From: Pseudomonadales bacterium
GTDB taxonomy: Bacteria > Pseudomonadota > Gammaproteobacteria > Pseudomonadales > UBA7434
Assembly (NCBI GenBank): GCA_028223755.1
Contig: JAOIUY010000004.1
Span: 62,001-126,000, forward strand
DNA: 64,000 bases
Reading direction: 5' to 3'
Part shown: positions 7,072 through 15,127 of the stretch, in pieces
Position numbering within the stretch: the stretch's first letter is position 1
Layout: every line of letters begins with the position of its first letter
Made by a program: the position numbers and the translations under genes
The notes under the pieces: generated by a model
Databases searched by the model: none
What the model saw: the letters and a program-made list of their open reading frames with translations, nothing else
Told to the model about the DNA's origin: nothing

Positions 7072-7467
7072 ATGCTAAGTCTTACCGTTAGTCCTCGATT
7101 CGCTGAAACTGATGCTTTAGGGCATATCAACAATACGGTGCTGCCTGTTTGGTTTGAGCAGGGGCGGCATAGTATTTTTGAGGCTGTTCACCCAAAGTTA
7201 AGCGTTGATGATTGGCCTTTAATTCTGGCAAAAATGTCGGTCGAGTTTGTTGCTCAGATCTTTTTTGGCGAGGACGTTGAGATTCGCACGGGTATAGAGA
7301 AGATTGGCAATAGCTCAATGCTTGTCAAGCATGAAGCTTGGCAGCGTGACCAATTAGTGGCACGCGGTGATGCAGTAATGGTTTATTTTGATTATCAATC
7401 TAACCAGTCTGCGAAAATCTCTGAAGATATTAGAAAGCGTCTTGCGCCAATAATGATAAATATCTAA
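7072..7467 (+). CDS. Acyl-CoA thioesterase, 4HBT/hot-dog family
   Basis: This 131-residue protein has the length and N-terminal signature of single hot-dog thioesterases of the YbgC/FadM type: RFAETDALGHINNTV, with the conserved Asp and His-Ile-Asn-Asn, followed by WFEQGR on the hot-dog helix and later VEFVAQIFFGEDVEIRTGIEKIG. Members hydrolyse acyl-CoA or acyl-ACP thioesters in the cytoplasm; the chain length is not readable. It is the first ordinary chromosomal gene after the tRNA-Glu-associated region and is convergent with ogt. The 96-bp gap to ogt includes CGCCTTA (7491) and TAAGGCG (7536), a weak inverted pair. Confidence 0.85.
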   Translation: MLSLTVSPRFAETDALGHINNTVLPVWFEQGRHSIFEAVHPKLSVDDWPLILAKMSVEFVAQIFFGEDVEIRTGIEKIGNSSMLVKHEAWQRDQLVARGDAVMVYFDYQSNQSAKISEDIRKRLAPIMINI

Positions 7468-7563
7468 TGGTGTCATTCAGTTTGAAAGTTCGCCTTAGCA
7501 TTTAGTCAGGTTGGTTGTTAATAACCGGATTAAAGTAAGGCGAGTGTTTTGGACATCACTTAA

Positions 7564-8079
7564 TTAAGCAGCAAACATATCATTTTCAAGCGACAGCAGT
7601 TTTTGTTTAGCGGGTAAGCCGCCTGCATAACCTACCATTTTTCCATTGCTGCCAATAATGCGATGACAAGGAATAATAATACTTAAAGCATTTGCGCCAT
7701 TCGCGTTGGCGACGGCACGAATCGCTGTTTTATTATTAATCGTTTCTGCAAGCTTTAAATAGGTTGATGTGTTGCCAAATGGGACATCGATAAGGGCCTG
7801 CCAAACACTTTTTTGAAAATCGGTACCTACGGTCAACACTGGTATATCAAAGGTCTGACGCTTGCCATTAAAGTATTCGTTTAATTGCTCTTTAGTTTTT
7901 GTGAGTACCGCGCTATTTTTTTCGATCATGAGTGCTTTTAAGCCGTTTTGTAATCGAGAATCAATTGCGCGTCTGCCTTTTCTATAGCGCCAATCACAAA
8001 GGCAAAGTTTATCTTCGAAAGAGCCGAGTATCAGTTCACCGAAGGGCGATGGGTAGTATTGGAGATGAATGGATTTCAT
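7564..8079 (-). CDS. ogt: Methylated-DNA--[protein]-cysteine S-methyltransferase
   Basis: The 171-residue protein carries the active-site motif IIPCHRIIGSNGKMVGYAGG, in which the Cys accepts the alkyl group from O6-alkylguanine. The VPFGNTSTYLKLAETI and AVANANGANALS segments form the helix-turn-helix and the 'Asn hinge' of the family. The length fits stand-alone Ogt rather than the Ada fusion. This suicide protein repairs alkylation damage directly. No AraC-like domain gene is adjacent. The 200 bp upstream contain a weak overlapping ORF that I reject. Confidence 0.93.
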   Translation of the reverse strand: MKSIHLQYYPSPFGELILGSFEDKLCLCDWRYRKGRRAIDSRLQNGLKALMIEKNSAVLTKTKEQLNEYFNGKRQTFDIPVLTVGTDFQKSVWQALIDVPFGNTSTYLKLAETINNKTAIRAVANANGANALSIIIPCHRIIGSNGKMVGYAGGLPAKQKLLSLENDMFAA

Positions 8080-8576
8080 GTGCTTCCTTCCTTAGCCGGA
8101 TGTATTAAATCAGTATTAACCTTTTCATGATTAATCGTTTCATGGTGTCCTATTCGATTTCGACAAAAGGCTGTCCTTACTCTCATTGGCTGAGATTGCA
8201 ATCTATTGAATAAGATCGACAACATTATGTTTGTGAAAATGGAATTCGCCATAGCATTTAAGGACAGAATACTTAGCATAAAGTGCCATTTTATTTTTCA
8301 TACGATTTATCTTTAAGTGGCTATTTTTTAATGACTAATAATTAAAAGAATAGGTGTATGAGTCAGTATGTTTGCAATGACAGAAACGCTTTTTATTGGC
8401 TAGCGTATTAGTCGATAGATGGCCATTAGATGGTCATGACACTGACATCCTTACGCATAATTATTACTGCGCCAGTGGCCGTTTTATGACAAAATTGTTC
8501 TTTTGGGCGCAGGGTCTATTTTGCGCTTTTACCTATTTTCTTTCCTATTAATGGATAACGGAGTTGTTAACCGCTT
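8080..8576. other. Intergenic region between ogt and the ABC exporter
   Basis: The 497 bp separate the divergent ogt and yadG genes and should hold both promoters. I see no convincing RNA, repeat or additional gene. A GGAG at about 8560 may be the ribosome-binding site for the downstream gene, although its spacing is long. Confidence 0.5.
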
Positions 8577-9578
8577 ATGACTGCTGAGCAAAGTTGTGCC
8601 GCATTGCAAATTAACGGCTTGGAGAAGACCTATAAAAATGGCTTCCAGGCGCTTAAAGGGATTAGTCTAAATGTTGAGGCGGGTGATTTTTTCGCGTTGC
8701 TCGGCCCTAATGGTGCCGGCAAATCGACAACCATAGGCGTTATCTGCTCATTGGTATCCAAAACTGCCGGTCAAGTGAGTGTGTTTGGTCATAATATTGA
8801 TACGCACTTTACTGAGGCCAAGCAATGCATTGGCGTTGTCCCGCAAGAGTTTAATTTTAATCAGTTTGAAAAAGTGCTCGATATTGTTGTCACCCAGGGT
8901 GGGTATTACGGTTTGCCTCGAGAGATAGCGTTGAAGCGGGCTGAAAAATACCTTCGTCTGTTAGATCTTTGGGATAAACGCGGCACGGTTTCTCGAACAC
9001 TCTCTGGAGGAATGAAACGTCGTCTTATGATAGCTCGCGCGTTGGTCCACGAGCCGAAATTGTTAATCTTAGATGAGCCGACAGCCGGTGTTGATATTGA
9101 ATTGCGTCGCTCAATGTGGGATTTTTTAGAAAAGGTTAATGCCACCGGTACAACTATTATTTTAACGACGCATTATCTCGAAGAGGCAGAAAGTTTGTGT
9201 CGCAACATCGCTATTATTGATGCGGGAAACATCATAGAAAATAGTAGTATGAAAGCATTGCTGCGAAAGCTAACACGAGAAGTGTTTGTTTTAGATACCA
9301 AGGAATTAATTTCAAGTGATTTAAAACTAAGTGGCTTTATCCTTCGCATTATGGATGAGCATTGTATTGAAGTTGAGATTGATCAACACCAAACGCTTAA
9401 TCAGTTATTTGATCAGCTGGCAGAGCAAGATATTACGGTTGTAAGTATGCGTAATAAAGCTAACCGTCTAGAAGAGATGTTTGTCTCTGTACTAAACGCT
9501 CCAGAAGAGCAGAGCGCAGAGTCTGAAGTATCAGACTCTGATCCATCCACTACTCAAACTAAAGGAGCGGCAGTATGA
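8577..9578 (+). CDS. yadG: ABC transporter ATP-binding protein (YadG type)
   Basis: The ABC ATPase domain occupies about residues 10-235: Walker A GPNGAGKST, Q-loop VPQEF, signature LSGGMKRRL, Walker B LLILDEPTAG, and H-loop THYLEEAE. The C-terminal 100 residues form the accessory domain common in ABC-2 exporters, ending in an acidic, Ser/Thr-rich tail longer than the E. coli relative. It overlaps the permease gene by 4 bp, indicating translational coupling. The family exports lipids, drugs or polysaccharides; the substrate here is unknown. The symbol reflects resemblance to E. coli yadGH and is a family-level assignment. Confidence 0.88.
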   Translation: MTAEQSCAALQINGLEKTYKNGFQALKGISLNVEAGDFFALLGPNGAGKSTTIGVICSLVSKTAGQVSVFGHNIDTHFTEAKQCIGVVPQEFNFNQFEKVLDIVVTQGGYYGLPREIALKRAEKYLRLLDLWDKRGTVSRTLSGGMKRRLMIARALVHEPKLLILDEPTAGVDIELRRSMWDFLEKVNATGTTIILTTHYLEEAESLCRNIAIIDAGNIIENSSMKALLRKLTREVFVLDTKELISSDLKLSGFILRIMDEHCIEVEIDQHQTLNQLFDQLAEQDITVVSMRNKANRLEEMFVSVLNAPEEQSAESEVSDSDPSTTQTKGAAV

Positions 9579-10348
9579 ATATGTTGGGTCAGTGGATCGC
9601 ATTTAAAACTATTGTTTATCGAGAGATTCGTCGTTTTATTCGGATTTGGGTGCAAACTTTGGTGCCACCAGCAATTACCATTGCACTTTACTTCGTAATT
9701 TTTGGCAGCTTAATCGGTTCACGTATCGGTGATATGGGCGGCTTTGATTATATGCAGTTTGTTGTGCCAGGTTTAATTATGATGGCGATTATTCAAAACT
9801 CCTATGGCAATGTTGTGTCCTCTTTTTTCGGCACTAAATTTCAGCGCAATATAGAAGAGATGTTAGTTTCGCCGGTAAAAGACATAACGATACTATTAGG
9901 TTATGTGGTGGGCGGTATGGCGCGCGGTTTAGCTGTTGGTGCCATTGTTACATTGCTGTCGTTGTTTTTTACCGATTTAGATGTCCACAATTGGTGGGTG
10001 ACCATTAGCATGGTGTTTTTAACGGCGCTGGTATTTTCTTTAGCCGGTTTTATAAACGCTATATTTGCAGAGAATTTCGACGATATTTCTATTATTCCAA
10101 CCTTCGTATTAACACCGATGATTTATTTGGGTGGGGTATTTTACTCTGTCGATTTGTTACCTGATTTTTGGGCGAACGTCTCTTTGATAAACCCAATTCT
10201 TTATATGGTGAATGGCTTTCGCTTTGGTATTCTCGGTGCTAGTGATGTAGGTATAGTGCATGCATTTGTCATGTTAATTGTATTTGTTGTTATTGGTTTC
10301 TCTACAGCTTTATATTTATTAACTCGTGCTGAAAGATTGCGTAGTTAG
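9575..10348 (+). CDS. yadH: ABC-2 type transporter permease (YadH type)
   Basis: The 257-residue integral membrane protein has about six hydrophobic segments. Its GFDYMQFVVPGLIMMAIIQNSYGNVVSSFFGTKFQRNIEEMLVSPV stretch is the ABC2_membrane signature, and PMIYLGGVFYSVDLLP lies in the later half. It starts within the end of the ATPase gene (ATGA overlap), so the two proteins should form one exporter, presumably as a dimer of each. It is not followed by another transport gene; queF starts 60 bp downstream. Confidence 0.88.
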   Translation: MNMLGQWIAFKTIVYREIRRFIRIWVQTLVPPAITIALYFVIFGSLIGSRIGDMGGFDYMQFVVPGLIMMAIIQNSYGNVVSSFFGTKFQRNIEEMLVSPVKDITILLGYVVGGMARGLAVGAIVTLLSLFFTDLDVHNWWVTISMVFLTALVFSLAGFINAIFAENFDDISIIPTFVLTPMIYLGGVFYSVDLLPDFWANVSLINPILYMVNGFRFGILGASDVGIVHAFVMLIVFVVIGFSTALYLLTRAERLRS

Positions 10349-10407
10349 TGTTTTTAAAAAATAAACGTATTAAATAATTGAGTATTTTGGATTCAGGCTA
10401 ATTATCT

Positions 10408-11247
10408 ATGAGTGAACGAATTGATAACTATGCGACGGGCTCTTCGTTAGGTGAGGGCAGTCAATATGATCAGGCCTATGATCCTGCGCTGTTATATTCA
10501 ATCTTGCGTTCTGATTATCGTGGCACGGTAACGAGCTTTGTCGAATCTGCATACGGCCATGATTTGTGGCAATGTTATGAGCTTTCTTGGTTAAATGATT
10601 TGGGTGTACCGCAGGTGGCTTGCGCCGATATTACTATCCCTATGGCATCTCCGGCTATTGTTGAATCAAAGTCACTTAAGCTCTATCTCAATAGTTTTCA
10701 TCACCGTAAATTTACACATCAAGATGATGTTCAACGTGTTATTGAAGCGGACTTAACTGCATTGCTTGGCGCAAGTGTGGATGTGGTTATTTGCTCGGCA
10801 TCTATTGCTGATAAGCCAAACTCAGAACCGTCAGATATTATCTTGTTAGATGGTTTAGCGGTTGAATGTCATCAATATCAACGTGACCCTAAACTCTTAT
10901 TGCTTGATGCCGATACTCAACAAGTCAGCGATGAGTATCTTTGTTCACATTTATTGCGAAGCCATTGTCCAGTCACCAATCAGCCGGATTGGGGGACATT
11001 AACGATCCGCTACTCAGGCGCGGCGATTAATCGAGAGAGTTTGCTGCGTTATATTGTTAGCTTTCGCCAACATAACGGCTTCCATGAGCAATGTGTCGAG
11101 CAAATTTATTCGGATATTATGACTCAATGCGAGCCAGACTCACTGACGGTGTGCGCTCAATACACTCGTCGTGGCGGTATTGATATTAATCCTTTGCGGT
11201 CTAGCGATAATCGACCGCTTGTTTTAAATCGAGTTTGGCGTCAGTAA
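10408..11247 (+). CDS. queF: NADPH-dependent 7-cyano-7-deazaguanine reductase
   Basis: The 279-residue length fits the long, fused-domain form of QueF. Key motifs are GHDLWQCYELSWL, ESKSLKLYLNSF (the QueF-specific substrate/NADPH-binding motif region) and SHCPVTNQPDWG with the catalytic Cys187. The enzyme reduces preQ0 to preQ1 in queuosine biosynthesis in the cytoplasm. No other queuosine gene is in the window. A HEQCVEQIYSDI segment and GGIDINPLRS near the C-terminus are also typical. Confidence 0.96.
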   Translation: MSERIDNYATGSSLGEGSQYDQAYDPALLYSILRSDYRGTVTSFVESAYGHDLWQCYELSWLNDLGVPQVACADITIPMASPAIVESKSLKLYLNSFHHRKFTHQDDVQRVIEADLTALLGASVDVVICSASIADKPNSEPSDIILLDGLAVECHQYQRDPKLLLLDADTQQVSDEYLCSHLLRSHCPVTNQPDWGTLTIRYSGAAINRESLLRYIVSFRQHNGFHEQCVEQIYSDIMTQCEPDSLTVCAQYTRRGGIDINPLRSSDNRPLVLNRVWRQ

Positions 11248-11288
11248 AATTCATATCACTAATCTGTTAGTCCAGTAGGTACAGCACT

Positions 11289-11993
11289 ATGTTCTTATCA
11301 GAAACAACATTGATCTTGGCTAGCGGTTTTTGGCTAACGCTTATGATTGCTTGTTTTATCTTTGCAATTGTAGCGATAAGGAGCCGTCGTCAGTTGAGTG
11401 ATTTAGATCGTATTATTGATACTCAACGCGGCCATATTCAAAAACTTTCATCATCGATGCCTGAGTTGGCGATAGCTGAAGAAGACGATTCAGGCGAGAA
11501 TGGTGCGTTATTACAGGCGCAGCAGTATGCCGACAGTTTAAAGCAGCAAATAGCATCGATGGACGAGCTTCAAAAGCAGTAGTTAATTACCACCGAGAAC
11601 GAATTGGCTACGGTCAGTGATAAATTAGTAGATCTAGAGCAGGATTTATTAGAGAGTGAAGCGCTAGTTAATTCTTTGCAAAGCGAAAACGCCATTCTCG
11701 AGCAGCAAGTAAAAACATTAACCGATATTTTAGATGTCGGTGATCTTGCAACCATGCGTGAGATTATCGTTAATTTCACAGAAGAGACGCGCGGCCTATT
11801 GGCAACGATTACTGATTTAGAAAATCAGCGTGTCGAGTTGCTTCAGCAGCTTGAAGATACAGAGTCTAACGAAAAAGGAACAGTTGGCGCCGTAGTGGGG
11901 CTTAAACGAAAACTATCTCTTGCGGAAGAGCGAGTTAAAGAGGTAGAGACAGCTTATGACCTGCTTGTTGAGGGCAGCTCTACCGCTGGTTAG
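11289..11993 (+). pseudogene. Membrane-anchored coiled-coil protein gene interrupted by one amber codon
   Basis: A 97-codon ORF (11289-11582) and a 129-codon stretch (11604-11993) are in the same frame. They are separated only by TAG at 11580-11582, after which the frame continues without another stop. Read through, the protein would be 234 residues: an N-terminal transmembrane helix (about residues 7-28), a basic stop-transfer RSRRQ, then a long Glu/Gln/Leu-rich coiled coil. The heptad-like character continues smoothly across the stop. The preceding codon is CAG, and a C-to-T change of a CAG would make exactly this stop. Options are a recent nonsense mutation, readthrough or suppression, or a sequencing error. 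I recognise no family. Confidence 0.7.
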
Positions 11994-12009
11994 ATTTTAC
12001 TTCTTTATA

Positions 12010-12028
12010 TGGCGGTGAGGGAGGGATT
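12010..12028 (-). repeat. Detached copy of the tRNA-Ser 3' end
   Basis: TGGCGGTGAGGGAGGGATT is identical to 12190-12208, the 3' end of tRNA-Ser including CCA, and the similarity extends about 9 bases into the flank (TTCTTT-TAT). The two copies are 180 bp apart. The DNA between has two small GC hairpins (12038-12050 and 12057-12067) but no gene. It looks like an att scar or the residue of a duplicated tRNA. Confidence 0.7.
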
Positions 12029-12189
12029 GATTATTCCAGCCTAGGGGCTGTAATACCCCCTTCGGGGCTGCGTCGCTTTGCTTCTTGTCTTAACTCGTTG
12101 CACGAATTAATCGCACCCTCTATTGGGTTCGAATCTGGAGTACGCAATATCGGATGGCTGGTGAATTTTTTCTACTGTTTCTTTGTATT

Positions 12190-12277
12190 TGGCGGTGAGG
12201 GAGGGATTCGAACCCTCGGTACGTTGCCGTACACACACTTTCCAGGCGTGCTCTTTCGACCACTCAGACACCTCACC
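12190..12277 (-). tRNA. tRNA-Ser (anticodon GGA)
   Basis: On the minus strand the 88 nt read GGTGAGGTGTCTGAGTGG at the 5' end, contain the CTGGAAA anticodon loop with GGA, a long variable arm, GGGTTCGAATCCC as T-arm, and an encoded CCA. The long variable arm and overall match to E. coli tRNA-Ser(GGA) make identity clear. A partial copy of the 3' end lies 180 bp downstream. Confidence 0.97.
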
Positions 12278-12290
12278 GTATTTAATCTCT

Positions 12291-12320
12291 AGTATATGCG
12301 CTTTCTTTTTATACTAGAAA
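12291..12320 (-). promoter_or_regulatory. Possible promoter of tRNA-Ser within overlapping palindromes
   Basis: On the minus strand TATACT (12296-12291) stands 13 bp before the tRNA start, with TTTCTA 18 bp upstream as a weak -35. The site overlaps two interleaved inverted repeats: GCGCTTTCT/AGAAAGCGC (12298-12324) and TCTAGTAT/ATACTAGA (12288-12318). Confidence 0.4.
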
Positions 12321-12393
12321 GCGCGGCACTCTATCCTAGATGCTTTGCGCTGTAAACCCATCACTATCGCGATGCTAACACTCAATAAAACTT

Positions 12394-13143
12394 CTATGAG
12401 CGCGCTAAATACTTGTCACGATTAACAAGGAACTCATCGGTTACTTGCGTCATAACGTCTTCATCATAAGGTCTAAGCCCACTTAAAATTAAGTTTTTCT
12501 GGCCTTTACCAACAACCTTGTCACCCGACATTAAACTAAAAGAAAATAAGCCATTGCCACGCTTACCTTGTACATCAAGCGAGCTCTTATCGAGTCGTAA
12601 TGTAATGTTTTTAGCATGCACATCGTCAAGCTCAAAAGACATGCTCTTGTAAATAATCAGCGGCCTAGCAGGGTTAATCATAACGCCTTGCTCTTTCATT
12701 AACGGGACTAAAATATGCGGGAAGTTTTGTCCAGAAAAACGCACATAACTCTTGGTCAAATTTTCAATGGTTTCGGTGTCGCTGTCTTTGTCACCGGCCA
12801 TTTCTATACTTAATATTTTTTTCCCTTTCTCTGTGCTTACATCTTGATGAAGTTTGTTATCAGCACTAAGTCCACTATTGTCGGAATATATAATCGGCAC
12901 ATCAGCGCCTAACATTTCTAAAAATGAAAATTCCATCGATGAATGTAAGCCATAACGATTGAGCGCAATGGCAAATAATAAATCGCCAGGCACACAAAAG
13001 CGTTTGGAATCTGCATCATGTATCGGGTTAAAGTCACCGGCAACATGCTTGGCAAAACGACAGGCTTGATCAGCACTAATCATTATTTGATTATTTGTAT
13101 TCTGACTTGAGTCAGAATGTAGATAAGCAACTAAAAAATTCAT
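12394..13143 (-). CDS. DUF3581 family protein
   Basis: The 249-residue protein has the conserved N-terminal pattern of DUF3581: ISADQACRFAKHVAGDFNPIHDADSKRFCVPGDLLFAIALNRYG. This resembles the MaoC/hot-dog dehydratase motif DxNPxH, so a hot-dog fold is likely, and the second half (SGDKVVGKGQKNLILSGLRPYD) fits the duplicated fold. Family members occur widely in gammaproteobacteria and have no established function. It is on the same strand as fklB upstream but is separated from it by a strong stem-loop, so it is probably transcribed on its own. The start at 13143 is the first ATG in frame. Confidence 0.8.
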   Translation of the reverse strand: MNFLVAYLHSDSSQNTNNQIMISADQACRFAKHVAGDFNPIHDADSKRFCVPGDLLFAIALNRYGLHSSMEFSFLEMLGADVPIIYSDNSGLSADNKLHQDVSTEKGKKILSIEMAGDKDSDTETIENLTKSYVRFSGQNFPHILVPLMKEQGVMINPARPLIIYKSMSFELDDVHAKNITLRLDKSSLDVQGKRGNGLFSFSLMSGDKVVGKGQKNLILSGLRPYDEDVMTQVTDEFLVNRDKYLARS

Positions 13144-13180
13144 AGGGTTTAAATATAATCAAAGAGTAGTAAGAGGGGTT

Positions 13181-13220
13181 AAAACAAAATAGAGAGAGCT
13201 ATTTTTAAGCTCTCTCTATT
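13181..13220 (-). terminator. Rho-independent terminator after fklB
   Basis: AATAGAGAGAGCT (13188-13200) and its exact complement (13208-13220) form a 13-bp stem with a 7-nt loop. On the minus strand the stem is followed by TTGTTTT, 33 bp after the fklB stop. Confidence 0.75.
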
Positions 13221-13252
13221 AAGTAAGGCCTAACGTTTAGCTAAAACCTTTT

Positions 13253-13870
13253 TTACAGTATAGCGATAAGCTCAATTTCAAATACAAGAGCTTGGAATGG
13301 GCCAATTGCGCCACCAGCACCTTGTTCGCCATAAGCAAGTTGATAAGGAATAAATAACTTCCACTTTGCGCCAACTTCCATTAACTGAAGCGCTTCTGTC
13401 CAACCAGGAATGACACCATTAACAGGGAATTCAGTTGGCTCATTACGGCTGTAAGAGCTATCGAACTCATCACCATTAATTAACGTGCCGCGATAATGTG
13501 TGCGAACCGTTGATGTTGCTTCAGGCTTGTCGCCGCTACCGGCTTCTAACACTTCGTATTGTAGGCCAGACTCGGTAACCACAACGCCGTCACGTTTGGC
13601 GTTCTCGGCTAAAAATGCTTCGCCTTCTTTTGAGTGCTCGGCTGCAAGCGCTTCGCTTTCTGCTGCCATAGCGGCTTGAATTTCTTGGAAAGCCGCGTTA
13701 ATGGCATCGCCTTCGATTCTTGGTGGCTGGCTGTTGAAGCCATCTTTTATACCAGCAATAGCCGCGGCAAGTGATACTTCTTTGAACGCGCCTTTTAACT
13801 GCTGGCCCATTTGCATGCCAATGCCATAAGATGCTTTTAATTCTGTAGTGGATAAGTCGATTTCAGACAT
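13253..13870 (-). CDS. fklB: FKBP-type peptidyl-prolyl cis-trans isomerase
   Basis: The 205-residue protein matches FklB in length and layout. An N-terminal helical dimerisation region (YGIGMQMGQQLKGAFKEV, IKDGF) is followed by the FKBP domain from about residue 100, with YRGTLINGDEFDSSY, VIPGWTEALQLMEVGAKWKLFIPYQLAYGEQGAGGAIGP and a terminal VFEIELI. There is no signal peptide, so it is cytoplasmic, unlike FkpA. It catalyses proline isomerisation during protein folding. It is monocistronic, judged by the terminator downstream and the 506-bp gap upstream. Confidence 0.92.
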   Translation of the reverse strand: MSEIDLSTTELKASYGIGMQMGQQLKGAFKEVSLAAAIAGIKDGFNSQPPRIEGDAINAAFQEIQAAMAAESEALAAEHSKEGEAFLAENAKRDGVVVTESGLQYEVLEAGSGDKPEATSTVRTHYRGTLINGDEFDSSYSRNEPTEFPVNGVIPGWTEALQLMEVGAKWKLFIPYQLAYGEQGAGGAIGPFQALVFEIELIAIL

Positions 13871-14376
13871 AGTTATCTCGTGAGTTTGATTTAAGTATGA
13901 TAGATGGCCAAATTTGCTTTATGTTGATAGGGCTTGGGCCAATCTGGTTCTACGAAAGGACAGGGAAATAAGCATAAGATAGGGTGTAAACCCTTGATGG
14001 CTAGACGATCCGGCATTTCGATGCGCGGCATTATACCTAATAACGCTCAAGTCTCTACCTTTCGTAATTACTGTGGATGTCGGTGAACGCCTCTAGCCGG
14101 CTAGCGCCTCAATTTGGGGCCGTTTATGGCTTTTTGGACTGTTAATGGGCTTGTTGTTTACTTATTGGCAGCTTTTGTATCTGTTTAGACGGTTTTTAAT
14201 AAGCCAAGGGCGGATAGCGTTTGTCTACGATTCAGTTTAAATGAGACAATGGATGCCTGTGAATCAACACCTTGTGCATCAATTCGTAGGCATAAGATTA
14301 GAGATACTGCTAGATAGAAGAAGTGTTAAATAGAAGAAGAGCTAGATAAAAGAAGTGTTAAATAGAAGGCTAAATA
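13871..14376. other. Intergenic region between fklB and moaC
   Basis: The 506 bp lie between divergent genes and must contain both promoters. I see a GC-rich patch (GCCGGCTAGCGCC, about 14095-14107) and a tandem repeat next to moaC. No RNA gene is convincing. A molybdenum-cofactor riboswitch could be imagined here, but I cannot trace its conserved structure. Confidence 0.45.
14309..14370. repeat. 32-bp tandem duplication in the moaC leader
   Basis: GCTAGATAGAAGAAGTGTTA at 14309 recurs at 14341 with one change, and the following AATAGAAG is also repeated. The second copy supplies the AGAAGG ribosome-binding site (14364-14369) used for the ATG at 14377. Confidence 0.8.
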
Positions 14377-14859
14377 ATGACTAATAGTTTGACCCACCTT
14401 AATGCTGATGGCGAAGCCCATATGGTTGATGTTTCGAGTAAGTCTGATTCGCTTCGCATAGCTATCGCAAGCGCTACAGTGATGCTCAATGAGCTCGCTT
14501 TTGAGCAGTTATCCAACGGCAACAATAAAAAGGGTGACGTTATTGCTGTGGCGCGTATTGCGGGTATTCAGGCGGCTAAAAAATGCAGTGATCTGATACC
14601 GCTTTGCCACCCCTTGATGTTGTCATCTGTTTCACTCGAGTTTGATCTAAAAAGTGAGACGCACAGTATTGATCTTCGAGCGATATGCAAAATCACGGGG
14701 CAGACCGGTGTCGAAATGGAGGCGTTGACGGCAGTCTCGGTTGCAGCCCTAACCATTTATGATATGTGCAAGGCAGTGGATAAATCGATAGTCATTTCTG
14801 AGATTGCGCTGGATGAGAAAACCGGCGGAAAAAGTGGCCATTGGCAGCGCGAAGTTTAA
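14377..14859 (+). CDS. moaC: Cyclic pyranopterin monophosphate synthase
   Basis: The 160-residue protein matches MoaC from end to end: LTHLNADGEAHMVDVSSK, KKGDVIAVARIAGIQAAKKCSDLIPLCHPL (with the conserved Lys and His), EMEALTAVSVAALTIYDMCKAVDK and a GGKSGHW ending. MoaC converts the MoaA product into cyclic pyranopterin monophosphate, the first stable molybdopterin intermediate. ATG 14377 has an AGAAGG ribosome-binding site. It heads a moaC-moaD-moaE operon; moaA and moaB are absent from the window. Confidence 0.97.
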   Translation: MTNSLTHLNADGEAHMVDVSSKSDSLRIAIASATVMLNELAFEQLSNGNNKKGDVIAVARIAGIQAAKKCSDLIPLCHPLMLSSVSLEFDLKSETHSIDLRAICKITGQTGVEMEALTAVSVAALTIYDMCKAVDKSIVISEIALDEKTGGKSGHWQREV

Positions 14860-14874
14860 CTGGATTTTTAATAA

Positions 14875-15123
14875 ATGATTAAAGTACTTTTATTTGCACG
14901 CTTAAGAGAGCAACTTGAAGTTGGTAGTCTTAGTTTTGACTGGGCTGACGACGCTACTGTCGATGTGTTGGCGAATCAATTAGTCCAGCAACAGGGTGCT
15001 AATTGGCAGGTGTTACTTGCGGATGAAATTGTGGTGGCGATTAATCAACAGGTTGTCGGTCGCGATGCGCTAGTGAGTGCCGGTGACGAAGTGGCTTTTT
15101 TTCCTCCTGTAACAGGTGGTTAG
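14875..15123 (+). CDS. moaD: Molybdopterin synthase small (sulfur carrier) subunit
   Basis: This 82-residue ubiquitin-fold protein begins IKVLLFARLREQLEV and ends FFPPVTGG. The C-terminal Gly-Gly is adenylated and thiocarboxylated before giving sulfur to precursor Z. It lies 15 bp after moaC and ends just before the moaE start, an arrangement suited to stoichiometric production of the MoaD-MoaE complex. Length and terminal motif fit the family fully. Confidence 0.95.
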   Translation: MIKVLLFARLREQLEVGSLSFDWADDATVDVLANQLVQQQGANWQVLLADEIVVAINQQVVGRDALVSAGDEVAFFPPVTGG

Positions 15124-15127
15124 TTTT

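Noticed and set aside
7468-7563. Inverted pair CGCCTTA/TAAGGCG as terminator between the thioesterase and ogt genes
   Set aside because: The loop is about 38 nt and no T-run follows; too weak to list as a terminator.
8076-8279. 67-codon minus-strand ORF overlapping the ogt start
   Set aside because: No family pattern, weak start, low coding character; likely just the open leader of ogt.
12120-12140. GGGTTCGAATC resembling a tRNA T-arm on the plus strand
   Set aside because: The stem does not pair and no acceptor or anticodon arm is found around it.
12098-12292. 64-codon ORF spanning tRNA-Ser on the opposite strand
   Set aside because: It runs through the tRNA gene and has no recognisable protein pattern.
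13871-14376. Molybdenum-cofactor riboswitch upstream of moaC
   Set aside because: I could not trace the conserved core; only a tandem repeat and ordinary leader are visible.
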